Positions 51,853-60,950 of a DNA stretch of 64,000 nt are shown one piece after another (position 1 is the first letter of the stretch; the number at the start of each line of letters is the position of its first letter). A program made the position numbers and the translations under genes. The stretch spans positions 1-64,000 of the forward strand of contig NZ_FUKU01000037.1 of assembly GCF_900163865.1 (NCBI RefSeq), written 5' to 3'. The notes below the pieces were generated by a model, which worked only from the letters and a program-made list of their open reading frames with translations, was not told the DNA's origin and searched no databases. The stretch comes from Sphingobacterium sp. JB170. Its GTDB lineage: Bacteria; Bacteroidota; Bacteroidia; Sphingobacteriales; Sphingobacteriaceae.

Positions 51853-53442
51853 ATGTCGCTAAACAAAAAAATATCAAGAATCGGAATCATGCTGTGCGCA
51901 AGTACGCTCCTAGTGAGTACCAAACTACCTGCACAGTACAACATCCAAAATGAACAAACACGAGACCCCATCGTCGAAAAAATCGTGAAGGAAGCAACCG
52001 ATAATTCCCAACTGGAACTTCTCGCCTTCGAGTTGCTCGACGTGGTCGGCCCTCGCCTAGTGGGCACACCACAGATGAGAAAAGCAAATGAATGGGCTGT
52101 AGAGAAGTTTCAAAGCTGGGGCATAGATGCTAAAAATGAACAGTTTGGCGAGTGGCGCGGCTGGCAGCGTGGCATTTCTCACATCGACATGGTTTATCCA
52201 CATACCAAAACGCTCAACGGAACCCAGTTAGCTTGGAGTCCGAGTACTGGAGGAAAAGCTATTGAAGGAGAGGTAATCGTACTCCCAACATTCACTGACG
52301 CAACAGCATTCACGCGGTGGCTACCGCGAGCCAAGGGTAAATATGTAATGACATCGGTCTACCAGCCCACCGGCCGGCCGGATCACAACTGGTCCGAGTA
52401 TGGCCGAGCAGAATCCATTGAAAAGATGAAACAAAATCGTGACTCAATCCAACAAGCCTACAACGAAAACCTCAAAAACATCGGGCTTTCGGCAAACTCT
52501 ATCCCCGCAAAACTTGAAGAAGCAGGCGCGATAGGTATCATCTCGAGTTTTTGGTCGCGTGAATTCGGTGCAAACAAGATTTTCGGTGCCCGCACACACA
52601 GCGTACCTTCGGTGGATCTCTCCCTTGAAGATTATGGTCAACTATATCGGTTATCACAAAATGGTATTGCGCCAAAATTAAAAATTGAAACCAGCTCTAA
52701 AGAACTCGGAGATGTACCATCATTCAATACCATAGCGCAAATCAAAGGCTCCGAATTCCCGAACGAATATGTGATCCTTTCGGCACATTTAGACTCTTGG
52801 GAAGGGGGATCTGGAGCAACAGATAATGGCACCGGAACTTTAGCGATGATGGAAGTCGCGCGTGTACTAAAAACGGTATTTCCCAACCCAAAACGCACTA
52901 TTTTAATCGGTCTGTGGGGAAGTGAGGAACAAGGCTTAAACGGTTCACGTTCTTTTGTGCTCGATAACCCTGCGATCGTCGAGAAAACGCAAGCGGTGTT
53001 CAATTTAGATAACGGGACCGGTAGGGTGGCAGAAATCAACGGATCGGGTTTCGTACACGCCTACGATTTTATGGGCCGCTGGCTACAATCGGTACCCAAT
53101 AATATCACACAAGATATACAAACAACCTTCCCAGGTAGCCCCAGTGGTGGGGGGTCGGACCATGCTTCATTCACCGCAGCCGGCGTCCCCGCATTTATGC
53201 TGAGTGCTTTATCATGGGGTTATTTCAGCAACACCTGGCATACAAACTTGGATACTTATGACAAAATCGTTTTTGACGACCTGATCGATAACGTAATCTT
53301 AACGGCCATTCTTACTTACAAAGCGGCTCAGGAAGACACGCTAGTGGACCGCCAGCAGCGCGTGATGCCTTCCAAGCTCGACGGTACCCCGTCAAGCTGG
53401 CCTGCAATACGTCAACCGCGACGCAACGGCGCAGGCTATTAA
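51853..53442 (+). CDS. Secreted M28-family zinc metallopeptidase
   Basis: A 529-residue exported peptidase with a signal peptide (MSLNKKISRIGIMLCASTLL..LPAQ). Residues ~120-270 include a PA-like inserted domain, and the M28 fold carries the two-zinc ligands: LSAHLDSWEGGSGATDNGTG (His, Asp), GLWGSEEQGLNGS (Glu-Glu), NLDNGTG (Asp) and the terminal His in WHTNLDT; GGGSDHASFTAAGVPAF is also typical. The nearest known function is that of carboxypeptidase Q/aminopeptidase-type enzymes that release amino acids from peptides. The gene stands alone, followed by a hairpin. Confidence 0.9.
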   Translation: MSLNKKISRIGIMLCASTLLVSTKLPAQYNIQNEQTRDPIVEKIVKEATDNSQLELLAFELLDVVGPRLVGTPQMRKANEWAVEKFQSWGIDAKNEQFGEWRGWQRGISHIDMVYPHTKTLNGTQLAWSPSTGGKAIEGEVIVLPTFTDATAFTRWLPRAKGKYVMTSVYQPTGRPDHNWSEYGRAESIEKMKQNRDSIQQAYNENLKNIGLSANSIPAKLEEAGAIGIISSFWSREFGANKIFGARTHSVPSVDLSLEDYGQLYRLSQNGIAPKLKIETSSKELGDVPSFNTIAQIKGSEFPNEYVILSAHLDSWEGGSGATDNGTGTLAMMEVARVLKTVFPNPKRTILIGLWGSEEQGLNGSRSFVLDNPAIVEKTQAVFNLDNGTGRVAEINGSGFVHAYDFMGRWLQSVPNNITQDIQTTFPGSPSGGGSDHASFTAAGVPAFMLSALSWGYFSNTWHTNLDTYDKIVFDDLIDNVILTAILTYKAAQEDTLVDRQQRVMPSKLDGTPSSWPAIRQPRRNGAGY

Positions 53443-53451
53443 TAAATTACC

Positions 53452-53493
53452 CCTGCAGTAGCGTAACGACTATTTTCGGCGCTACTGCAGGGC
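53452..53493 (+). terminator. Hairpin after the M28 peptidase gene
   Basis: A perfect 13-bp stem CCCTGCAGTAGCG / CGCTACTGCAGGG with a 16-base loop, 9 bp after the stop. There is no T run, so termination may be weak or the hairpin may stabilise the mRNA end. Confidence 0.6.
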
Positions 53494-53631
53494 TTAAAAC
53501 CAATACCCAATCCACCTATTCGCCTGAATTAAATCTTGATGATTGCAATTTTAACGATTAAATTTTTTTGTTGTACCACAATCACTATATTTATAAGGAG
53601 CTTTATTTCATAGGGGAGCTATAAATCGAAC

Positions 53632-56157
53632 ATGAGGAGAATTAGGTTGATCAGACTATTTATATGTATATTTCTACTGATAGGGGTGTTCCATCAGGCA
53701 ATAGGTCAACAAAAAATATCTGGACGAATTGTCGATGTAAAATCCGGAAAAGGAATTCCCGCAAGTGTTAAAATCGTAGGAACTACCGAAGGTACATCTT
53801 GTGATTCAACCGGCTTTTTTACACTATCGAGTAATCTAAAAACCCCTTTACAAATAATCGTATCGGCTGTAGGATATAAAGAAACAAGCCGTATTTACGA
53901 TAGTATCCCTCCCTCGCTGGAAATAACCTTAGAGCAAAACGAACAACTCATCGAAGCGGTCGAGATTTCGCGCAGAAAGAAATACCAGAACCGTAATCCT
54001 GCCGTCGACATTATCAACCAAGTTATTAAAAACAAAAAAAGAAACCGCTTAGAGAATCAATCAAAGCTGCACTTTCAACAATACGACAAACTCCTTTTTG
54101 GACTTGTAAACCCCTCGGAAAAATACCAGAAGAGAATGGGTAACCTGGCCTTCGTGTTCCAAAACATTGATACGACATCTTCACCCGGAAACCGACTTCT
54201 ACCGATATTCATGCAGGAGCAAATGGGCGACGTGTACGCACAAAATGATCCCAAAAACTTTAAAAAGTTCATAAGCTCGCAGAAACAGACCAAGCTTGAC
54301 GAACGTTTTGTGAACAATCATAACATTCAGTCCTACTTATCCTATCTGTTTCAAGACGTCGAAATTTACGATGAAAATATCTTCCTAATCAATAAGCTTT
54401 TTATCAGCCCTATTGCGAACAATGCACCGACATTTTACAAATATTATATCTCCGATACGTTGAACACTGACGAGGGCACATTCATCGAATTAATATTTGA
54501 GCCTCGTAATAAACGAGATTTGCTCCTTAGTGGTAAGCTTCATATCACAATGGATTCACGTTATGCGGTGCGCTATGCCGAACTACACGCAAACAAAGAA
54601 TCGAATTTAAACTGGGTGAATGAAATCACGATCAATCTACAGTATCGTCGGAACCAATACCAATATATGTATCTCTCCAAAAGCGACGTAAACATTATAT
54701 TCGGTGTTAAAAATAATGATGCGGTCTATGGGCGTAAATCAACTATAAATTATGATCACAATTTTACCGCCAAATTTTCCGACACGGTATATAAAGGAGC
54801 GCCCACAGAAATATCGCCACAGGCGCAAGACAATGCGGACTTATTAACGACCAAGCGCCCCTTGCAGCTCTCGCCAGTGGAAGCTAATGTATATACGAAC
54901 ACCGACTCGCTGAACAATAACCGGACATTCAAAACGATGCTTGCGGTGGGTTATGTGCTGAGCCAAGGGTTCTATCCTTTCGGCCCCATCGAAATCGGTC
55001 CACTGGAATACCTTTATTCTCGAAACAATATCGAAGGAGATCGAATTCGCTTAGGAGGTAGAACGACAGCTGCATTCTCCGAAAAGTTGTTCCTCGAAGG
55101 CTACGTTGCCTACGGTTTAAAAGACCGTTCGGCAAAATATTTCCTACGCCCTACATTATCCCTAAATGGGGAATCCGTTGCCGCTTACCCGGCACACTAC
55201 ATACAGGCAGCTGTACAGCATGACATCTTCGATCCAGGCCGTAACCTAGGCTTTAAAAAGGGTGACAGCTTCTTTCAATCCATACGAAGCAGTAGGCCGA
55301 CTAAATGGATGGACACTTACGCTTACCAAGTCAAACATCTTATAGAATTTGGCAACCACCTAAGTTTTCAAAGTTCTTTCCTCCATCACCGACGACGGGC
55401 GATTGGCGACCTGTCATTTGTGTCTTCGGGGGACTCCAAACGGTCCATCCCCGAGATAAACACCAACGAGCTAGAGTTCATCTTACGGTGGGCACCGAAT
55501 GAAAAATTCTATTACAGAAACCTCGTACGCAGTACAATTGTTGAGCGTTACCCTGTTTTTAATCTCCAGTATAATCGCGGGCTTAAAGGTTTCTGGGGCG
55601 GAGACTATACATTTGATGCCCTTCGTGCATCCGTATCCAAGCGTTTCTTCTTAAAGCAGTTTGGTTTTGCAGATGCAACCCTCGCGGGCGGAAAAATATG
55701 GGGGACGCTCCCTTATCCACTCTTGGAGCTACCGGATGTCTATCGCGAAGAAGATCGACACGTGATTGACTTTTCATTGATGCAGGGCATGGAATTTGTA
55801 GCTGATGAATATGTTCGATTTTCATTTCAACATCAACTCGAAGGTTTCATATTCAATAAAATACCATTCATAAAAAGATTAAATCTCCGGGAGATATGGG
55901 GTGTTAAAATGTTTTACGGCGACTTGTCTGACAACAATAACCCCTACTACAGTGACCAGGTCATCCGGTTTGATAAGAACAAAGAGGGACAGACCATGAC
56001 GCACGTCATGGACAAGTCTCCTTACTGGGAGGGAAGTGTTGGCATTGATAACATTCTTCGAATATTGCGTGTTGAATATGTACGTAGGTTGAATTACCTG
56101 GGCCTACCAAATATCGACAAAGACGCATATCGCGTTAGTTTGCACCTTAATTTTTAA
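53632..56157 (+). CDS. DUF5686 outer-membrane protein with carboxypeptidase-like domain
   Basis: An 841-residue protein with a signal peptide (residues 1-25, ending AIGQ), then a carboxypeptidase-regulatory-like domain (about 28-105: KISGRIVDVKSGKGIPASVKIVG), then the DUF5686 region, which starts with the family motif NPAVDIINQVIKNKKRN and runs as a long barrel-like series of strands to the end AYRVSLHLNF. It is thought to sit in the outer membrane, but the role is unknown. The enoyl-CoA hydratase gene begins 2 bp after its stop. The start follows a purine-rich ribosome site (GGGGAGC) about 20 bp upstream. Confidence 0.85.
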   Translation: MRRIRLIRLFICIFLLIGVFHQAIGQQKISGRIVDVKSGKGIPASVKIVGTTEGTSCDSTGFFTLSSNLKTPLQIIVSAVGYKETSRIYDSIPPSLEITLEQNEQLIEAVEISRRKKYQNRNPAVDIINQVIKNKKRNRLENQSKLHFQQYDKLLFGLVNPSEKYQKRMGNLAFVFQNIDTTSSPGNRLLPIFMQEQMGDVYAQNDPKNFKKFISSQKQTKLDERFVNNHNIQSYLSYLFQDVEIYDENIFLINKLFISPIANNAPTFYKYYISDTLNTDEGTFIELIFEPRNKRDLLLSGKLHITMDSRYAVRYAELHANKESNLNWVNEITINLQYRRNQYQYMYLSKSDVNIIFGVKNNDAVYGRKSTINYDHNFTAKFSDTVYKGAPTEISPQAQDNADLLTTKRPLQLSPVEANVYTNTDSLNNNRTFKTMLAVGYVLSQGFYPFGPIEIGPLEYLYSRNNIEGDRIRLGGRTTAAFSEKLFLEGYVAYGLKDRSAKYFLRPTLSLNGESVAAYPAHYIQAAVQHDIFDPGRNLGFKKGDSFFQSIRSSRPTKWMDTYAYQVKHLIEFGNHLSFQSSFLHHRRRAIGDLSFVSSGDSKRSIPEINTNELEFILRWAPNEKFYYRNLVRSTIVERYPVFNLQYNRGLKGFWGGDYTFDALRASVSKRFFLKQFGFADATLAGGKIWGTLPYPLLELPDVYREEDRHVIDFSLMQGMEFVADEYVRFSFQHQLEGFIFNKIPFIKRLNLREIWGVKMFYGDLSDNNNPYYSDQVIRFDKNKEGQTMTHVMDKSPYWEGSVGIDNILRILRVEYVRRLNYLGLPNIDKDAYRVSLHLNF

Positions 56158-56159
56158 TC

Positions 56160-56939
56160 ATGGATTCACCACAAAATTTTCTAGTAGACAAAAAAGGGAA
56201 AACCGCCTACCTTACCGTAAATCGGCCGGACAAACTTAACGCTCTGAATTTTGCTACAATTAAAGAACTTGGACAAATTCTACAAGTATTAAAGGCCGAT
56301 ACGCAGGTCCGCGGAATAATTGTCACTGGGGCTGGAGCTAAGGCATTTGTCGCTGGCGCGGATATTTCCGAATTTAAGAATCTTAGCCGCAGCCAAGCAA
56401 AAGATCTTACCCAAACAGGGCACCATCAGGTGATGGACGTAATCTATAATTTCCCAAAACCCGTTATCGCTGCAGTAAATGGTTTCGCCCTGGGAGGAGG
56501 CCTCGAGCTGGCTATGGCCTGCCACTTACGTGTGGCGAGTGCAAACGCAAAAATGGGTCTTCCTGAAGTCTCTCTTGGCCTTATTCCTGGCTACGGGGGC
56601 ACGCAGCGCTTGCCCCAGCTTGTGGGACGGGCGAAGGCCCTGGAAATGATCATGAGTGGCGAGATGATCGACGCGCAGGAAGCATTACAATGGGGATTAG
56701 TTAACTATGTTGTACCACAAGAATCTTTAATCACCAAAAGTGAAGAGCTCCTGGAGAAGATGTATACGCGCTCTCCACATGCTATTGCAACAGCGATAAA
56801 CGTCGTAAACGAGGGCCTACAAGCAGCCAATGGTGGTGGCTACAACGCGGAGATCGAGGCCTTCACAAGCGCATTCGACACCGAAGACTTTAAGGAAGGT
56901 GTTTCGGCATTTTTAGAAAAGAGAAAACCAAATTTCTAA
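56160..56939 (+). CDS. Enoyl-CoA hydratase/isomerase family protein (crotonase)
   Basis: A 259-residue cytoplasmic crotonase-fold enzyme. The CoA/oxyanion-hole segments are clear: GAGAKAFVAGADISEF (residues ~57-72) and GFALGGGLELAMACHLRVAS; the catalytic Glu pair region is MGLPEVSLGLIPGYGGTQRL, then a C-terminal helix ending SAFLEKRKPNF. It adds water to trans-2-enoyl-CoA in fatty acid breakdown; 3-hydroxybutyryl-CoA dehydratase is another reading. It starts 2 bp after the DUF5686 gene, suggesting one transcript with the AI-2E-type gene. Confidence 0.93.
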   Translation: MDSPQNFLVDKKGKTAYLTVNRPDKLNALNFATIKELGQILQVLKADTQVRGIIVTGAGAKAFVAGADISEFKNLSRSQAKDLTQTGHHQVMDVIYNFPKPVIAAVNGFALGGGLELAMACHLRVASANAKMGLPEVSLGLIPGYGGTQRLPQLVGRAKALEMIMSGEMIDAQEALQWGLVNYVVPQESLITKSEELLEKMYTRSPHAIATAINVVNEGLQAANGGGYNAEIEAFTSAFDTEDFKEGVSAFLEKRKPNF

Positions 56940-56972
56940 AAAGCACTTCGTAAACAAACTAAACCCAACATT

Positions 56973-58016
56973 ATGAACAACTCTGTTTTTTCGCAAAAAG
57001 AACGAAACATAATCATATTGATAATCGTGATTGTTTTGGGTGCTATCCTACTCTATGCGACACGCGGGTTATATGCCGCCTTTTTGGGGACTTCCATCAT
57101 GTATACACTTTTTCGTCCCTTAAATATTTTTCTCATCGAGCGCTGGTCCTGGCCCAAACCCATCAGTGCAATCACAATCATCATTCTTTCACTTTTCATC
57201 ATCATCCTTCCCTTCCTGGGGATCGGAAGTATGCTTGTCAATAAAGTCATTGAACTTCAAGAAGATCGCACGTGGATAAACAAGATCATTGAAACAATCA
57301 ATAGCTTCGCTGGCGATAAGCTTGGAAAGCCGGATTTCCTGAAAGAACAGCTTGAAGCTAGTGCCGCATACTTAGGGGGGATGCTTACTACGATCGTCGG
57401 AGGTGCCGCAAACATCTTCTTGGAAATATCCGTGATGTACTTCGTTTTGTATTTTGCCTTTACCAACTATCGCGGTTTTGAGAAGAGCTTGACACATTAC
57501 ATGCCATTCGATGAAAAGCAAGTAACAAATTTCGGAACAGAATTAAAAAACGTCACCTATTCCAACATCATTGGACAAACAATCATCGCGATCATACAAG
57601 GAGCTTGTTTAGCCCTTGGGTTTGTTATATTCGGGGTAAGTGATCCCCTTTTCTGGGGCGTCATCTGTGCTATACTCTCTTTTATTCCTTTACTGGGGCC
57701 CCCGCTTATTTTCGTTCCTGCGGTATTAATCCTGCTCTCGCAGGGACAAACATGGCAGGGTGTCGGATTATTGGTGTGGGGTTTCGGTCTAGTAATTAAT
57801 ATAGACAACCTTCTTCGGATGATCGTCGCAAAAAAGGTAGGCGATATTCACCCACTGATTACGGTGGTAGGCGTAATTATAGGCCTTCCTCTGTTTGGCA
57901 TTATCGGCCTTGTATTTGGTCCGCTGTTGCTCGTCTATTTTTTGATGGCCATAAAAATCTATACAACAAACAAACGACTGTCTTTAAAAAAAGAAACACT
58001 GGAAGAAAAGCTATAA
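56973..58016 (+). CDS. AI-2E-family transporter (TqsA/PerM/YtvI-like)
   Basis: A 347-residue inner-membrane protein with about eight helices: ILIIVIVLGAILLYATRGL, SAITIIILSLFIIILPFLGIG, then a soluble loop with an amphipathic helix (LDKLGKPDFLKEQL-like), and a C-terminal set with the family-typical LLGPPLIFVPAVLILLSQG, INIDNLLRMIVAKKVGDIHPL and GLVFGPLLLVYFL. Family members export AI-2 or act as small-molecule or ion permeases; many Bacteroidota copies are of unknown substrate. Its stop lies 7 bp from the convergent nuoN stop. Confidence 0.9.
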   Translation: MNNSVFSQKERNIIILIIVIVLGAILLYATRGLYAAFLGTSIMYTLFRPLNIFLIERWSWPKPISAITIIILSLFIIILPFLGIGSMLVNKVIELQEDRTWINKIIETINSFAGDKLGKPDFLKEQLEASAAYLGGMLTTIVGGAANIFLEISVMYFVLYFAFTNYRGFEKSLTHYMPFDEKQVTNFGTELKNVTYSNIIGQTIIAIIQGACLALGFVIFGVSDPLFWGVICAILSFIPLLGPPLIFVPAVLILLSQGQTWQGVGLLVWGFGLVINIDNLLRMIVAKKVGDIHPLITVVGVIIGLPLFGIIGLVFGPLLLVYFLMAIKIYTTNKRLSLKKETLEEKL

Positions 58017-58023
58017 CAATAGC

Positions 58024-59409
58024 CTACAAAAAGGATAAAATAACATCTGGGTAAACGCCCAGAACAATCGTTAATAAAGCAGCAATTGTCAGAACAACCT
58101 TATAATTAGCAGATATCTCTAACCCTTTTTCCTCTTGCGCTGCGGGTGCTTTGAAATACATGTTTACCACCACATGTAAATAATAATAAACACCTATAGC
58201 TGCATTTATTGCTGCCAGGACAAGTAAGGTTACGTTAAAGGCACCCATGGCTTGATTAAACATCATAAATTTACCCATAAACCCTGCCGTTAACGGGATG
58301 CCAGCCAACGAAAACATAGCGATCGATAACACAAGAGCAAGCCATGGATCGCGTTTGGCGAGTCCATTAAACGACTCAAAATTATCCGACCCAGTACGCC
58401 GCTTCACGAGTATTAGCGCACCGAAAGCAATAACCGAAGCTAAGCTATACGCCGAAGCGTAAACCAGCATACTTGAACCCGAACTGACGCTAACAGCAAC
58501 GATCGCAAAAAGCATATATCCAGCATGCGAAATACTTGAATAGGCCATCATACGTTTGAAGCTTGATTGCATCAGCGCCGTGATATTACCGGTGAACAGC
58601 GTTATCACCACGATTGTTAACAGTACAGGCGTCCAGAAGCCATCCAAGGGAACAAGAACGGTACTGAATAAACGAAGAAAACCTACAAAACAAGCAATCT
58701 TTACCACGGTACTCATAAAACTCGTAATCAGAATAGGCGCCCCATCATATACATCCGGCGTCCAAAAATGAAAAGGAGCGGCGCCGATCTTGAAACACAA
58801 TCCACAAAGCATCAATAGGATCCCGCCATAGAACAACGGAGAGACAGCACTTACGCCATTTACATAGTTGCGCAGTCCGACCAAATCGAAGGTTCCCGAA
58901 GCGCCATACATCAGGGTAATACCAAAAAGTAAAAATCCTGTTGAGAACGCGCCCATCAAAAAATACTTCATGGAAGCCTCATTCGACGCTAAATCGTTCT
59001 TTCGTATACCCACAAGAATGTACAGTGCCACGGACATTATCTCAATGCCGATAAACAACATCGCGAAGTTATGGTAGCAATTAACGAGTAACGCCCCCAC
59101 CAGTGAAAAGAGTATCAGCGTATAATATTCGGCAATATGCTCACTCATCGTACGGAAATATTCTTTGGATAGCAGCAAGATTAATCCTGTTATTACAATA
59201 CATAGGATGGAAAATGATATTGCCAAATGATCAAAAACAACCATCCCGTTGAAAATCGGATCTGGAACCGTATTCCATTGCGACACATAAAAGCCTATCG
59301 CGACAAGCAATCCGATAAGTGCCGTCGGCAACAATGCCTTTTTCGCATTATATAGCCCAAAATAAAGTAATATAATGCCTAATATAGATAATGTAATTAT
59401 CGCCCCCAT
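58024..59409 (-). CDS. nuoN: NADH-quinone oxidoreductase subunit N
   Basis: A 461-residue antiporter-like membrane subunit of complex I with about 14 helices and the proton-channel motifs: the Glu in FIGIEIMSVALYILVGI, KYFLMGAFSTGFLLFG, PFHFWTPDVYDGAPILITSFMSTVVK (with the channel Lys) and RMMAYSSISHAGYMLF. It pumps protons across the inner membrane together with NuoL and NuoM. It is the last gene of the nuo cluster in this window, 18 bp after nuoM. Confidence 0.95.
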   Translation of the reverse strand: MGAIITLSILGIILLYFGLYNAKKALLPTALIGLLVAIGFYVSQWNTVPDPIFNGMVVFDHLAISFSILCIVITGLILLLSKEYFRTMSEHIAEYYTLILFSLVGALLVNCYHNFAMLFIGIEIMSVALYILVGIRKNDLASNEASMKYFLMGAFSTGFLLFGITLMYGASGTFDLVGLRNYVNGVSAVSPLFYGGILLMLCGLCFKIGAAPFHFWTPDVYDGAPILITSFMSTVVKIACFVGFLRLFSTVLVPLDGFWTPVLLTIVVITLFTGNITALMQSSFKRMMAYSSISHAGYMLFAIVAVSVSSGSSMLVYASAYSLASVIAFGALILVKRRTGSDNFESFNGLAKRDPWLALVLSIAMFSLAGIPLTAGFMGKFMMFNQAMGAFNVTLLVLAAINAAIGVYYYLHVVVNMYFKAPAAQEEKGLEISANYKVVLTIAALLTIVLGVYPDVILSFL

Positions 59410-59427
59410 AATATTTTACAATCGCTT

Positions 59428-60879
59428 TTAAAATTTGATTTGATTCAATAAATTCACTACCGAGGCTTCCGAAAGCTCCAGTATCGCTCGCGGCCAAACG
59501 CCTAAAAATAGAACGAAAAAACCGATAACCAGAAGTACCACGAGTTCATACCCATGAACATCTTCAAAAGAGGATTGCTCTGCCCCCTCAGGCAGCGGAC
59601 CGAGCATGGCTTTTTTATAAAACCTTAGCATATAAACCGCGCCAAAGATTAACGTTAAGCCCCCAAATACAGCATACCACACACCGTAATCGAAAATACC
59701 TTTTAATAAGAGAAACTCACCAATAAAGCCATTAGTAAGCGGTAAGCCAATTGCCCCCATAATAAGCAATAAGAATAGCCATGCTAGTCGTGGCGCTTTC
59801 GCCGCATAACCGCCCCAGTCAGCTATTAGCCGCGTACCTGTGCGGTCCTGGATTAAATCAATAATAAAGAACAGCCCGACAACACTCAGTCCGTGGTTTA
59901 CCATCTGTATAATACTTCCTTGTAAGCCTTCTAAATTCCAAGAAAAAACGCCCGCGGTAATCAGCCCGAGGTGCGCAATGGAAGAATAGGCGATTAAACG
60001 CTTTGCATCTTTTTGCTTAAATGCGATTATTGAAGCGTACACAATGCCTATGACGCAAAGCACCATGACAATTTGACCATAAGCCATAACACCGAAAGGT
60101 GCGATAGGCATCAGCCAGCGTATTAAACCATAGACACCCATCTTCAACATGACACCCGCTAACAGCATCGTTCCTCCTGCCGGCGCATGCGTATAGGTAT
60201 TAGGCTGCCAGGTATGAAAAGGAAATACCGGGATTTTTATTGCAAAAGCAATAAAGAAAGCCCAAAATAACCAGCGCTGGGTGCCCTCATCCAAGTCAAG
60301 TGATGCCAAAGCAGCCCACTCCAAACTTTTTTCAGCACTTTGGTTGTACAAAAACACGAGCGCCACAAGCATTAGCAAACTGCCAAAAAAGGTGTATACA
60401 AAAAACTTCAAATTGATGTTGATCCGGTCCCCGTCTCCCCATAACGCACAAATAAAATAAATCGGAATCAGCGCCGCCTCCCATCCGATATAGAAAGAGA
60501 AGGCATCCAGAGCGACAAACACAAGTAGTAAGCCAAACTGCATAAACGAGACCAGGGCATAAAAGCTCCCTTTAAAGCTCTTTCCAAAACTAGTCAGAAC
60601 GATCAAAGGCATCAATCCGTTTGTTAAGAGCACAAGCGGGAGGCTAATGCCGTCAAGTCCTATATGAAAGCTTAACCCCAAAGAAGCAATCCAAAGGAAC
60701 TGCTGTTCAAATTGTATACTAGCGTCGGGGATAAATTGATATAGAAAAGGTAGGGTTAAACCGAATTCCAAAAGTGCTATCAGCAAAGCTAACATTTTTG
60801 CTGTCTTGGCATCCTTTGCAAAAGATAAGACGAGAGCACCTATAACGGGTAATAGCAATAATATAAATAGGTTGTCCAT
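59428..60879 (-). CDS. nuoM: NADH-quinone oxidoreductase subunit M
   Basis: A 483-residue antiporter-like subunit with about 14 helices. Channel motifs are seen: FYIGWEAALIPIYFICALWG (Glu), PVFPFHTWQPNTYTHAPAGGTMLLAGVMLKMGVYG (with the key Lys), IAFKQKDAKRLIAYSSIAHLGLI and a late Glu in NGFIGEFLLLKG. It lies between nuoL and nuoN in the usual order, after a 71-bp gap from nuoL. Confidence 0.95.
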   Translation of the reverse strand: MDNLFILLLLPVIGALVLSFAKDAKTAKMLALLIALLEFGLTLPFLYQFIPDASIQFEQQFLWIASLGLSFHIGLDGISLPLVLLTNGLMPLIVLTSFGKSFKGSFYALVSFMQFGLLLVFVALDAFSFYIGWEAALIPIYFICALWGDGDRININLKFFVYTFFGSLLMLVALVFLYNQSAEKSLEWAALASLDLDEGTQRWLFWAFFIAFAIKIPVFPFHTWQPNTYTHAPAGGTMLLAGVMLKMGVYGLIRWLMPIAPFGVMAYGQIVMVLCVIGIVYASIIAFKQKDAKRLIAYSSIAHLGLITAGVFSWNLEGLQGSIIQMVNHGLSVVGLFFIIDLIQDRTGTRLIADWGGYAAKAPRLAWLFLLLIMGAIGLPLTNGFIGEFLLLKGIFDYGVWYAVFGGLTLIFGAVYMLRFYKKAMLGPLPEGAEQSSFEDVHGYELVVLLVIGFFVLFLGVWPRAILELSEASVVNLLNQIKF

Positions 60880-60950
60880 TAGAAAGTTAAAGTTTTAAAG
60901 ATCCCTGTCTGTGAATGTGTGTTGATCAGATTTTTCATTTTGAATGCCTA